Source: Collybiopsis luxurians FD-317 M1
Taxonomy: Eukaryota > Basidiomycota > Agaricomycetes > Agaricales > Omphalotaceae
Assembly: GCA_000827265.1 (NCBI GenBank)
Contig: KN834846.1
Coordinates: forward strand, 133,202 to 156,248
DNA: 23,047 bases
Direction of reading: 5' to 3'
The notes beneath the pieces are model-generated. The model saw only the letters and a program-made list of their open reading frames with translations. It was not told the origin of the DNA and did no database searches. The position numbers and the translations under genes are program-made. Positions 9,413 to 20,011 of the stretch are shown piece after piece; the first letter of the stretch is position 1; each line of letters starts with the position of its first letter.

Positions 9413-10858
9413 ATGACTTCCTCTTCTTCCAATTTGAACATTTCCTCATCCAACCAGTCAAACCCTGCTTCTCCATCTCTCACTAACAACATGTCCAGTA
9501 TAAAAGATGCCCTGTACTTTGATGGAACCTGCATTAAAAATTTCTTGAAACAGCTCATTCTTCATGGTGCTAGAGCTGGTATTACTGATAAGGACCAACT
9601 GGTTGACTATATTGTTGAATACTCCTCAGCAGACATGCAACATGTCATTCATTTCCAAACTGAGTTCAATCCTGATGTGTCTGGGAAAACTTGGAAAGAT
9701 GCTGAGGACATGCTTGTGGAACTGTACTCTGCTGGCAATCAGCCCCTGAAGCTCACAAAGCATGACATCGAGGACTTTTGCACAGTCTATAGTGCAAAGC
9801 CAAGGCTTGTGAAGAAGGTGGACATTGATCATTACTATCAGGCCTTTCTTGCTGTCTCAGCACCTCTCCACAAGGAGAAGGTTATCACTGATACCAAACA
9901 GCAATACTACTTTGTGCAGGGTCTCCTGACCAAGGATGCAAAGTTCATAATGACCAAGCTCACCAATGTTGAGAAGAAATGTGCAATGCCACTGAAGATC
10001 AGCAAGGTAGTCAGAATATTGAATACCAGATTGGAGGACAAAGAATCACTTATCTACTGGAACTGGGAGGCCAATGAAGATGATGTGGACAAGATCACTG
10101 CATGACTCTGTCCACACATCCCCGAAACCCATTACAAGCAGGAACAACTAGTCGCTACAACTAGAGGAGATTGTAGTCAAAAGACTGTACAGTTTGCAGA
10201 CTGATCTGAGATGGAATTGTTGATGCAGAATCTCAAGGATCTTACCATTTCCATGGCAAACTTGGTAGCTTCAAATTCTGCAAATGCTACTACTAACCCT
10301 TCTAATCAAGTTAATCAACCTCCAACAGCACCACACCTACAGTCCAATTGTTTTGAAGAGGCGAAGTTTTGTTTTGTATGTGGGACCATTCATGCAGGAG
10401 GTTCAATTCCATCAAAATGTCCAGAAACTCTGCCATTGGTATGAGAAGGGCTGCTAGCATATAATCAGACTACTAGGCAATATACTCTTCCAGATGGGAA
10501 TGATCTGCCCATAATTTTGAGGGGTCAGGCAGGAGGTGTGGCAGCCTTTTTGCATTACCAGAAGGATGCGGGGGCAACAAACTCTACCAATGTTGCCACA
10601 TTTAGCACTCTCATGAGTACAGAGCTGAGACAAGGCATGTGGGACCCTGCTCTGCATCATGGAACTTCAATGCCAGCATCCTTATTGTACAAAGGGAAAC
10701 AAGTATTTGGTGGAAATGCTTTTGCAGTAACATCCTTGGATGCTGAATCAGAATACAAGTATGACAAGGAAGCATATGGGACCTATCCTTCACTGCAGAG
10801 TGGATGCAATACAAATGTGAGATTCAATCCAGCATCCCAGTGCAGAAGGGACAACTGA
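9413..10858 (+). pseudogene. Gag region of the gypsy element
   Basis: The first in-frame ATG is at 9413, after a Ser/Thr/Pro-rich open stretch from 9329. A Ser/Asn-rich leader is followed by an alpha-helical capsid-like region of about 200 residues (for example YFDGTCIKNFLKQL, ADMQHVIHFQTEF, KTWKDAEDMLVELY). After stops TGA 10103 and TGA 10202 the same frame continues to a zinc-knuckle-like motif CFVCGTIHAGGSIPSKC (near 10370-10425). Its spacing, C-x2-C-x3-H-x8-C, departs from the usual C-x2-C-x4-H-x4-C. TGA 10442 follows where relatives have Arg, then a stretch with the pattern EGLLAYN..T..YTLPDG common to basidiomycete gypsy proteins, ending at TGA 10856. Gag would form the particle and bind the RNA. 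Without its stops it would run unbroken into the protease region. Confidence 0.7.
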
Positions 10859-10885
10859 GTTCATGCAGCAGAGGACCCTGAGAAG

Positions 10886-11890
10886 ATGATCAGACCCAGG
10901 TTTCACCCACCTAACCCTCCTGATCCAAAACCACCTGCCCGAGAGCCAACAACTGTGGACATTGATGCTTCTCCAATCTCTGAAAGGTCAAAGATTGATA
11001 TTCCCCCTCCCACAGACCCAGTGAACCATCAGGAAGGATGGAAAGCCTCTAGGCCTTCTGGCAAACAGGCGGAACTGAGAGACATGGAGATGGAGGATGT
11101 AAAGGCCCAAGTACCCCCCTCTGTGAAAGGAGGGTACCATTTTACTTCAGAAATCCAAAAGAACTTTGACAGAAATAAAGTCTTACAGAAATTAGTGGAT
11201 ACAGAAATGACTATATCCTTAGGAGATTTGATCACAGGTAGTCCAGGTCTGCAAAAGTTGATTCAGGAATGGATGAAGATGAAGCATGAATATTATACCC
11301 AATCAGGTCAGGTTCACTACAGCTATACTGGGGAGAACAAACCTGTGCCATATGTATCCTGAAATCTCCATGTCCCATTGGAGAACATCCCAATGGTCAA
11401 AAGTTTCCTTGCCAAGTATGTAAATGCAGTAACCCAAATTCCCTCAACCAAGTACTTTGCAATGGTAACTGGCATAATTGATGTGACTATTCAAGGGCAA
11501 ACCTTTCAAGCTATGATCAATTCGGGGTCAGAATTGAACCTAGTGACTATGGACATTGTCAACAATGCAAAACTTCCACTTGACCTTGAAGGCATGAAGT
11601 GGTCATTGAGGGGAGTACATGGAGGGCCTGAACAGCTGAAGGGAGTTGTTACCAAAGCTCTAATGATGTTGGGGAAGCATGAATTCCCTCACCATCTTTT
11701 CATAACTTGTCACCCTATTGGATTGCAATGGAAGATTATCTTGGGGCAGCCTATTCTTCAGTGGTATGTGACTAGGATTGACTATTGGCATTCCAGGCAT
11801 GTACAGTTGTTCCTTTGGGCTGATGGGAATAAAGAACAGCTCCTGCACATCCAGCTCACACTGACAGACCCCAATGATAAACACAATTAA
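10886..11890 (+). pseudogene. Pre-protease linker and aspartic protease of the gypsy element
   Basis: This region stays in the gag frame. It opens with a Pro-rich linker (PPNPPDPKPP) and a charged helical stretch up to TGA 11360. The protease domain follows from about 11450: DVTIQGQTFQAMINSGSELNLV carries the flap and active-site context, and IILGQPILQWY (near 11735) is the conserved ILG motif of retropepsins. The catalytic D-(S/T)-G triad reads N-S-G, with AAT at 11519-11521, so the enzyme as encoded should be dead. ATC GAT to ATC AAT is a CpG to CpA change. The reading ends at TAA 11888, with a frameshift before the RT region. Confidence 0.75.
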
Positions 11891-12003
11891 GAGGTTATTC
11901 AGGCATGCAAGGAAGATGATTTGCACTGTCCAAGGATCCAGACCAACTTCTGGATGGATTTTTGAAGGCAGAGATGCACTCAACCTTCATTTAGGCATCT
12001 GCT

Positions 12004-13818
12004 ATGATTGGGAGGTCAATGGAAGAGCTGATGGGAAATGATGAATTTGAAGACTACAATACCCTGTCCATTATGAATCCTTCCCCTTATCTTGATACAT
12101 TTGTTTACAATTATGCTCTTGCGATGGGTCAATATTTGAACCAGAATGAGATATGCTACACTCCTTGGACTTCACAAGCTCTTCTGGAGCTATTTCATTG
12201 TAATGATAATGATTTTTCTTGCTATTTGATGTCTGCAACTCAATTGTCAAACATCCAACAACCACCACAGAAAAAGTACAAACCTGTTCACAGAAAACAT
12301 AGACCTGTCCCCACTAATTTTCCTGATCCTGCCATGCAAGTTTTCCTACTGATACCACCACTGAAATCTCTGGACCTTCTGAGCAACCCTACACTGTATT
12401 GAGAATTACAATATGGAGAATACATTATGAGAGAAAGGATGGAGGAGATGTTCTTGAGGGTCAAGTCAGGTGTTCTCCTTCCAAAGGAAAGGGATCTAAT
12501 TGCTTTTGTTGTTGTCATGCACAAGAAGGCATTTGCATGGGAGCAGATTGAATGAGGTTCATTCTCTTGAGAGTATTTCCCTGCTTATATTATTCTGACA
12601 ATTGAACATACACCATGGAAATGCCCACCTATCAAAATTCTGTATGCAATCATGGACAAAGTTAAGGCAGAGATAGCCAAAGGGGTCACTGAAGGGAGGT
12701 TTGAAGCAACAATGTCAAGTTACTGCTTGCCTATGTTCACAGTGATGAAAAAGAAGGGAGTGAGATTGGTCATAAACTTTGAAAAACTGAATTCGGTAAC
12801 TATCCAAGATGTGAGGCTCCCACTGAATATCATTGAGTTTGCTGAAAGTTTTTTAGGGCATGCCATATATGGACTGCTGGATATGTTTTCTGGATTCAAT
12901 GCAAGATGGGCAGCTATAATTTTGAGGCCCCTACAAGCTTTTCATTTGCCAGAAGGAGGTATGCAGCAGACAACCATGGGGCAAGCAGTACAAGAGTTTA
13001 CAAGGTGCATAGATCACATCCTGTGGGATATACAAGATTGGGCCCAGGCCTTTGTTGACAATTGTGGTTTGAAAGGACCAACTTCACACAATAACAATGA
13101 GGAGATTCACCCTGGAATCCATTGATTTATTTGGGAATACACACAGAGATTGGACATCCTTTTGGGAACCTTGATTAACACCAGAATTACAGCATCAGGA
13201 TTAAAAGCAGTGTTGGCAGTGCAGAGGCTCAAAATCATTGGGTCAGTGGTAGCCTTGGAAGGCTGGATCTTGGATGCATCTACAGTGGCGAAAGTTCTCA
13301 ACTGGAAGGTTCCTTTGAGTGTAACAGAAGTAAGAGGAACAGAAGTAAGAGGGTTCCTTGGATTGGCAGGAGTGGGGAGGTGGTGGATCAAAGGATTTGC
13401 CCTTATAGTGAAACTATTGACAGTACTGCTTTAGGATTTAAAGGAGTCTGATTTTATGTTCACAGATGAGGTGTTGGAGGCATTTGAGATCCTGAAGGGG
13501 AAGATAACAAAAGCACCAGTTCTCATTTCCATTGATTATTCATTAGCAAAAGATGTTACAAGAAAACCTAGGAATTTGGATGAGAATCTAGTTGTAGTGG
13601 GAGTTGACAGGTGCTACTATGGAGCTGGATGGAGCTTGTATCAGGTTCATGACAAGTTGAAGTGGCCAGCTGGGTACAGGTTGTGTACCTTCAGCAAGAG
13701 AGAGCAAAATTATAGTCAGCCAAAGGCTGAACTCTATTCAATATTCAGGGCCTTCAAAGAGCTGCAGCATAGGATATGGGGCTCCATTTCTGACTCAACC
13801 ATGATGCAATTTCACTAG
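12004..13818 (+). pseudogene. Reverse transcriptase and RNase H of the gypsy element
   Basis: A single frame runs from 12004 to TAG 13816, with stops TGA 12400, 12553, 12568, 13123 and TAG 13432. Readable RT landmarks are TIEHTPW (before the fingers), SSYCLPMFTVMKKKGVRLV, YGLLDMFSGF (first catalytic Asp kept) and AFVDNCGLKGP. That last motif is the FxDD box with its second Asp changed to Asn (AAT 13060-13062), again what CpG decay of GAC GAT would give. The connection region has VLNWKVPLSVTEVRGFLG-like sequence with a short internal duplication (TEVRG repeated, 13322-13353). RNase H follows (VGVDRCYYGAGW, then SQPKAELYSIFRAF with the conserved Glu). RT copies the element RNA into DNA and RNase H removes the RNA strand. 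Confidence 0.85.
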
Positions 13819-14530
13819 CAAAAATGGTATGAGAGCCTGACAACATTCTGAATGCTCCCATTCTGCATTGGGTAGCATGGATCTGCCTATTCCAATTCAA
13901 GACCAACCATGTCCCTGCTGCATCACACAAAGCTGAAGATGCATTATCCCAATGAATACATGTTCCCAGAGAGGAAATCAAAATGGAAGCAGACCAGGAA
14001 GATTTTCTTGAGGCCTACGACTACCATATCAGATGGGAAAGAGAAGTGTGGAAATGGATTGAAGAGCTGCTGAGGAATCTGCATTACCTGCTGGAATTGC
14101 TCTCTGTCAAGTATTCCAAGTCAGTTGGAAGGTCTTTCAAGGGGATAGTGGAGCCCACTTACATCATGTGTCGGCATCAATTGGAAGGAGTTTAGTCCAG
14201 AGCAGGGAGTGGGAAGGGCTGGATTATGAGGAAGACTTCTCTTTCTTTACCATTTCTTCCTTGAGGACAGTTGTCACATCCACAGTCAGAAATTTGAGTG
14301 AATTCAGCAGGAAGAGGTATATGGAGAAAGTCACAATGTTTGCACTAGGTAAGGAGCAAGTAGAGTTGGAATTCTACTCATATAAAGTAGTACCAGTGGG
14401 ATTCTGAGGTATGGCCCACCCAGCACACAGGCATAAGGCATTAGACAAGGATGGGGAGGCATATTGGAGGGAAATTTAGGAGTATTTGGAGGTGAGAATG
14501 TTGCCATTGCAAGTAAAGACTGAAAAGGAC
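13806..14530 (+). pseudogene. Degenerate RNase H end and RT-integrase connector
   Basis: A frameshift near 13805 moves the reading frame. The stretch APILHWVAWICLFQFKTNHVPAASHKAEDALSQ (residues spread over 13850-13953) matches the usual C-terminal RNase H segment (RW..YI..FDF...HVP...H...D.LSR). It is followed by an acidic connector (13983-14195) ending in TAG, then a second shift into the frame starting at 14168. Stops TGA 14405, TAG 14477 and TGA 14531 follow. I recognise no domain in the connector. Confidence 0.6.
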
Positions 14531-14531
14531 T

Positions 14532-15700
14532 GAATTATGTTCATCAAACATGTTCAGTGCTTTTTTGTTAGAGATGGGAAGCTGTGGGTGATGCCAGGAA
14601 GGAACGAATTGAGGCTTCTGCACCTAGTGGTAGAATTGGAAGAGAGACATGGGGAGTTGATGGTGCTTGCTCACAATGAGACAGGACATTGAGGACATGA
14701 TGTGACATACAGGCATTTGTTGGACAGATTCTATTGGCTGAACATATATAATTCAGTCAATTATTTTGTTCAGTCCTGTATAGAGTGTCAAAAGCTTATC
14801 AAGCCACTACCGGTTATTCTGCAAAACATTTTGTGGCAGATGCTGATGCTGCAACACTTCAATTGGGATTGTATCCACATGCCAATGGAAGTGGGAGGGT
14901 TCAGTTATATTGTACAGGCTGTCAAACTGAATATCCTCTGGCCTGAAGTGTGCTCATTGAAGGCATTGAAGGCATCTCTCATGGCAAAGTTCATCTATGA
15001 AGATATTATATGTTGTTGTGGCTGTGTTCCAGTGATAACAATGGATGCAGGTCCTGAGTTTCAAAAGCAAGTCCAGGAACTGCTTACCACTCAGTACAAG
15101 TGCCAGATTGTTGTTTCAATCCTGTACCACCTGCAAGGAAATGGAGTTGTCGAGAGGGCACATATTCCATTGGTAGAGGCCATAGTGAAAGCTGCTGGAA
15201 ATGCCATTGGGAACTGGCCATATTTGCTTTCACCTGCACTTTTGGCCATACAGATTACAGCTTCAAGAGTGAAAGGTTTCTCTCTGTATTACCTATTGTA
15301 TGGGGTCCAACCAGTCCTTTTGTTCAATATATTGGAAGTGACATGGCAGATGCTTGACTGGGATAAGGTATGCACCACAGCAGAACTGCTTGCTACTTGC
15401 ATTCTTCAACTTCAGTGACAGGATCCAAAGCTGCAATTAGCTTATGCAAAATTATGTGCAACATGACAAAGAGCCATTGATGACATGGTAAAGAAATGTG
15501 GTGGCAAGTTTGACTTCCATGAGTACAAAGTGGGAATGTATGTATGGCTGCAGGAGTTGCAGTTAGAGATGCAACAGGGCAATAAGACCAACTGGACTTA
15601 CTCAGGGCCATACATCATAAACAAAAAGAGGGGAGATGGTTTGTATGTTCTCCAAGAACTGGATGGCACCATCATGCATGGTGACATTCATGCACAGTGA
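14532..15700 (+). pseudogene. Integrase of the gypsy element
   Basis: The frame is that of 14168 and 14702. A degraded H2C2 zinc-binding domain shows AHNETGH (stop TGA 14690, then GHDVTY) and SCIECQK. The catalytic core shows WDCIHMP, then ITMDAGPEF, then NGVVERAH. By count this is D-x58-D-x35-E, the proper DD(35)E spacing, so the triad is present although the gene is broken by TGA 15416 and 15464. The C-terminal part VGMYVWLQE...GPYIINKKRGDGLYVLQELDG is the SH3-like DNA-binding segment. No chromodomain is visible before TGA 15698. Integrase inserts the DNA copy into the genome. Confidence 0.82.
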
Positions 15701-16059
15701 CTATGACTTTTCTTTTTCTGACCAGAAAATCAAACCCTCCGATCTCATATACCCACCCATCTGAAGATTCAACAGGCCAAGGTTCTATTGTCCCAATACA
15801 ACATGAAGATGGTCTCATTGTTAGCAAATTCAACCTTCAAAGATAATGAGCATTTGCAAACTGATTCATTTCACTCTTCTATTTCTTGGCAACCATTTAC
15901 TTCCTACTGATAAGATTCAATTTAACTATAGAAAGAAACCCTTGGTACAAATATGGACATGAGACTCCCCCAATCACAGTATGAGATATGCTTTTTTAAT
16001 ACCCTCTTCTCCTTCCATTCTATCCCCATTCAATTCAGACAATGAGTTTTTTTAATCAG
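15701..16059 (+). other. Spacer downstream of integrase, nothing recognised
   Basis: No long frame, polypurine tract or LTR start was found that matches the leader of the gypsy element. AT-rich and CpG-poor. Confidence 0.45.
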
Positions 16060-16095
16060 TTTTTTTTCTTTTTCTTCCTTTTCTTTTCTTTCTTG
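16060..16095 (+). promoter_or_regulatory. CT-rich tract upstream of the 193-codon ORF
   Basis: An almost pure pyrimidine run lies about 40-75 bases before the ATG at 16134. CT-rich tracts just upstream of transcription starts are common in filamentous fungi. No TATA box is seen. Confidence 0.35.
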
Positions 16096-16133
16096 CCATC
16101 ACCTCCATTCACTTGCTTTTTGACCTTTCGACT

Positions 16134-16715
16134 ATGAACACTATTGCTTTACATGCACTTTTATTTGCTCCAACAAGAATTTGTTGGTCTATCTCCCTAG
16201 TCCAGCCACAGGATCTATTCCAGGAGTTTGTCCTGTTCATTGGAAGAAGACAGGATGCAGCCCAAGCAATCATACATGGACTACCTGCAGCAGTATTGAG
16301 GGCACTGAACCAGATTCACTACATCAAACATATTGTGCTCAATAGCAATTTCAATGAGTTCAAGTGGTTCTTCCCTTTCACTTGGTTGATTGGACTCGAG
16401 GATGCATTCGAGACTGTTTTGACATTTGAAAAGAATGAGATCATGCAGGACAAAGTGATGGGTATTGAGTATGAATTCAAAAACCTCCCTGTAGAATGCA
16501 TAGAGGAGTGTATCCAGAATTTGGCACAAGACACACACCTACATTGGGTGCAACATTTGCTTTACCTTGATAATGGACAGCATGAAGTGACATATGTGCC
16601 TGTATTCCATTTCTCTCCCTCTCAAAACATGGTCCATGGTTCCAACTTTGATACATGGAGGGTGGAGACTAAGATATCCCAAGTCATATTGTACTGTACT
16701 GCACTACATAAATAA
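16134..16715 (+). CDS. Uninterrupted ORF of unknown function, 193 codons
   Basis: An ATG in context ACTATGAAC starts a frame of 193 codons ending at TAA 16713-16715, which is followed at once by AAATAAATCATTAATT, a possible poly(A) context. I do not recognise the family. The protein has a hydrophobic N-terminal third, then a mixed helical region with PQDLFQEFVLFIGRRQDA, NEFKWFFPFTWLIGLEDAFETV and a charged middle, and ends in SQVILYCTALHK. There is no clear signal peptide, membrane anchor or metal motif. It carries no stop and retains several CpG, while the gypsy genes on its left and the transposase on its right are full of TGA codons. It could be a third ORF of the gypsy element, a gene with its own promoter (CT tract), or part of a longer spliced gene. 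Confidence 0.5.
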   Translation: MNTIALHALLFAPTRICWSISLVQPQDLFQEFVLFIGRRQDAAQAIIHGLPAAVLRALNQIHYIKHIVLNSNFNEFKWFFPFTWLIGLEDAFETVLTFEKNEIMQDKVMGIEYEFKNLPVECIEECIQNLAQDTHLHWVQHLLYLDNGQHEVTYVPVFHFSPSQNMVHGSNFDTWRVETKISQVILYCTALHK

Positions 16716-17443
16716 ATCATTAATTAGTCACAAAGGCCCATTTTCAAGTCCATAAGATTGCTGAGCAGAGATAGTGACTTATGAGCTACCATTACCAATT
16801 TAGTACCACCTTGCTCCTCTTCCTGCTTTTGCCTCTCCAACTCCTCCTACTATTTCTAATAGTACTAATTGTTGCTACTCATCTTATTCCATTGCTGTTG
16901 CTATTGTTGACAAGACCTACAAAAAGAAATGCAGAAATACAACATTAGCTGCAAGTTTGCCCATATTCCATGAACATGATAGAGTTTGACTTACTAAGTT
17001 TGCCTCGACTTAAATAAAAAGGACAAAAACACTCACTTGTAATCTGACAAATCAAAATGCTTCATGACTTCTTCTCCTTAACCTCCTTCCCTTGAACATT
17101 CTTTGTCACCTTCACCCCCTCATCATGCACCTCAGCCACACCTTTCTTGTCCCATGCATCCTACTCCTGTACTCGAGTACATTGCATACTATGTCTATAC
17201 CCTCAAGCAGTTCTGAGGCCAGTTTCGAAGCAGATGAAGCACAGCAGTGAACAGATCCATCTTCTGGAGAATTGTTGTTGATTTTGACAGAGTCTGAGCC
17301 ATAAAATTTAGTCATGATCCCCAGTCAAAACCCAGTCTGGGTCAGTTCGAGCTGAGCTGAGAAATCTGGACCTGTCCAGGTACAGCCAAATCTGTTCATC
17401 ATGTCTGCTTGGCTTCTTCATACAAATGACACATATCAATACA
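16716..17443. other. Intergenic stretch with weak minus-strand coding signal
   Basis: On the minus strand, 17030-17160 reads DAWDKKGVAEVHDEGVKVTK and onward to a TGA, followed by a GTGAGT donor-like site and a TTTTTGTAG acceptor-like site near 16918, then a Gln/Glu-rich stretch (EELERQKQEEEQGG, near 16790-16840) with several stops. This looks like a worn coding region, but I cannot assign a family and the frame is broken. Nothing else is recognised. Confidence 0.3.
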
Positions 17444-17487
17444 TCTTTCTCTCTCTTTCCTTCATTTCTTTCGCTTATTTTCTTTTA
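17444..17487 (+). promoter_or_regulatory. CT-rich tract upstream of the Tnp2 transposase gene
   Basis: A long pyrimidine run lies 86-129 bases before the ATG at 17573, the usual position for fungal core promoters of this kind. No TATA box is seen. Confidence 0.35.
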
Positions 17488-17572
17488 AATTGATCAGTTT
17501 TGCTCTTTTTTTACACTGTCAAATTGATCATGCAAATTTTTTCTGATTTGGCTCCACTCATCAAAGCAAAAA

Positions 17573-20011
17573 ATGGATGACCAAGTAGTTTTCCATTATT
17601 TGGCCTGTGGAGGACAGCGGGCAGCAGTTACAGCTAGAACAGTACATCAACATGCTCAACAGGACAGAGAACAAGTGCAAAGGCAGTGAGAGCATGATCC
17701 AGAGTCTTGGAAAGCAAAGCAAGTGCAACTTGAGTCTCCCCCAACTGGTTCACAGAGCCCAGTGAGTATGTGAATATCAAATAAACTAGTCTTTTTCTAA
17801 TACTCTTCTGCAGGATCCAGCCTGCTCATTGCATACACTGCATCTTGAGTCTCCTCCCTCACAAAAACCTTGTGTATGTGTGGTCCAGCATTCTGCTGCA
17901 CCATTGAACCCTCTTTCATCTCTGGAACATGACAAATTCATGTCCTCTCCTCCTCCCAATGATGCTGGCCATGAGGAGGGTTCTGGTGAGCAGGGAAGGA
18001 ATGGGCTGGAGCAGGATGAGTGAGAGATGGATGAGCACCAAAGGCATGAGCAGGATGACAATGACAAGGCTGCTACTGTTCAGTTGGCTGAGGCTTTTCA
18101 AGCATGCATGCAGCTTGAGGAACAGGGTGTGGGAGATGGACACAGTCTTGCCAGTGGGGATGGTAGAGAAGAGGGGGAAGAGGATGAGCAGAGTATAGCA
18201 TCCAAGATAGAGGAAATATGAATAGCAGATGAATTTATTTGTTTCATTCACAAAGCCATGCTTAATAATAAGAAACTTGACCCGCATGTCCTTGAATGTC
18301 TCTGTAATCCTATTGAAGGCCCTCCCAATGAGCTAGATCCAGATACACAACTATCTATTGATCTATACCTCTCAATTACACATGCCTCTGAGGACACATA
18401 CAATCTCATTTGCAATGCTATCCATCTGTGTTTTCCAGAGTTCAATATCCTTTCCTATTACAAGGTCAAAAATCTCATCAGTGACATTACTGATGTAGTC
18501 TCCATATCTCACAATATGTGCATTAATTCTTGCCATGCATTTACTGGTCTTTTTGAGGACTGGGAAACTTGCTTCTACTGCCAGGAGCCTTGGTATGACC
18601 AGGATCATTTATGTTGCACTGGGGAAAAGGTTCCTTGCCAGCAGTTCAACACTATTCTTCTTGGCCCACAGCTTGCTGCAATCTGTCATTCTTCTGAGGG
18701 TGCAAAGGCTTGAAGATATCACACTGAAAAGATTCAGGAAATTTATGATATGCTGGCTGCTGAGGGAACAGAGATGGAATATGATGACATTTGGTGTAGA
18801 AAAAATGTGCTGGATTTTGTGGAAAGGGTTGAAATGACACACAACAATGTTGTTGTCTCATTATCTTTGGATGGAGCGCAGCTATACCAAAATAAACAGT
18901 CCAATTGCTGGATAAGTATATGGATACCACAGGATTACAGCTCCAATTGTTGCTTCAAGAAAAAGAACATCCTTCTGAATGTCACTATCCCTGGCCCAAA
19001 TAAACCTAAGCACACTGACTCATTCCTCTTCCCTGGATTACACCATCTCACTCTGCTCTTCAGAAAGAGAATGACAGCCAGGGTATGCGTGTCTGGGATG
19101 TGGAGCAAGACAGAACTGTCTATCAGTGGGTTCTCTTCATTCTACTACTTGCAGATGCTGTTGGACCTGTAGAAGTCAATGGTCATGTTGGGCATCATGG
19201 CACTCATGGCTGCTGAGTTAGGTGTAAAATGAAGGGGCGGCATAAACCTAACAGTGGCCATTATTATTCTGCACACGCTCACCCTTATAATGTTTCTGTC
19301 CTTGATAATAACCATGATGATGTTGACATTGAAACACTAGAATTCCAGACCCTTGATGAATACAAGGGCAATCTTACAACCTTACAATCTTCTGCTGATT
19401 CCATGGAATATAAGTGTAACCACAAAGATACTGGTCTATCAAAGTCAAGCATTCTTAGTGGTCTCAATTCACATTTATCACTTCCTATCCCTGCATGCTT
19501 TGGACTCAATCTCATGCATCTTCTCTGCTTGAATATCGAAGACCTATTTCTCTGTCTATGGTGTGGGACTTTGAAATGCAAACCTATGGACAACAAAATG
19601 ACTTGGGCTTGGGTCAAACTTGTTGGGCAAACTTGGGAGGAGCATGGGGAGATTGTTGCCAATGCAACCCAATACTTTCTGAGTTCATTCCAATGTCCAC
19701 CACATAACCCTGCTAAGAAGCTATCCAGTGGATACAAAGCCACAGAGTACTATCTCTATGTCTTTAGTCTGGGTCCTGGACTTTTTCAGCCTGTAATACC
19801 TGAGGCTTACTGGAAGAATTTTTGTAAATGTGTCAGTGGTGTTCGTACCTTGCTGTAATGGAGCATTTCTTCAGGGGAGCTTGTGTGTGCTCACAAACTC
19901 CTGGTGCAATTTTTATATGAATTTGAATCTCCTTATTACAAGCAAAATGAAGGTCAGCTTCATGTTAGGACCTTTACTACCTTTGTTGTTAGAAGCTTGT
20001 AGCAGGTTCAG
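17573..20011 (+). pseudogene. Tnp2-family (CACTA/EnSpm type) transposase, decayed and truncated
   Basis: An ATG at 17573 opens exon 1 (to 17761). A 52-nt intron (GTGAGT..CTGCAG, 17762-17813, with a CTAAT branch site) leads into exon 2. The acidic, Glu/Asp-rich N-terminus is followed by core motifs I recognise from basidiomycete tnp2 proteins: YNLICNAI, VSISHNMCINSC, FTGLFEDWETCFYC, VSLSLDGAQLYQNK, IPGPNKPKHTDSFLFPGLHHL, VGHHGTHGC, GRHKPNSGHYY, ACFGLNLMHL, DKMTWAW-like sequence, SSGYKATEYYLY and EAYWKNFCKCVSGVR. Stops are TGA 17687, 18021, 18219, 18711 and 19214, then TAA 19856; frameshifts lie near 19050 and 19858. At 18219 and 19214 the stop falls where relatives have Arg. Homology ends near 20011, before the usual C-terminal third, at the edge of the LTR. 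Active forms cut and paste CACTA-end elements; no CACTA termini were found here. Confidence 0.85.

Larger units (their letters stand above)
9164..15700 (+). mobile_element. Ty3/gypsy-like LTR retrotransposon body, degenerate
   Basis: The order gag, aspartic protease, reverse transcriptase, RNase H, integrase on one strand defines a Ty3/gypsy (Metaviridae-type) element. Gag and protease lie in one frame from 9329 to 11890, so the element probably encoded a single Gag-Pol polyprotein; a frameshift near 11950 leads to the RT/RNase H frame (12004-13818) and others near 13805 and 14170 lead to the integrase frame. At least 19 in-frame stops lie along the path and 15 of them are TGA. Flanking LTRs were not identified, so the true ends are unknown; the left limit given is the possible primer-binding site. 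Confidence 0.8.
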
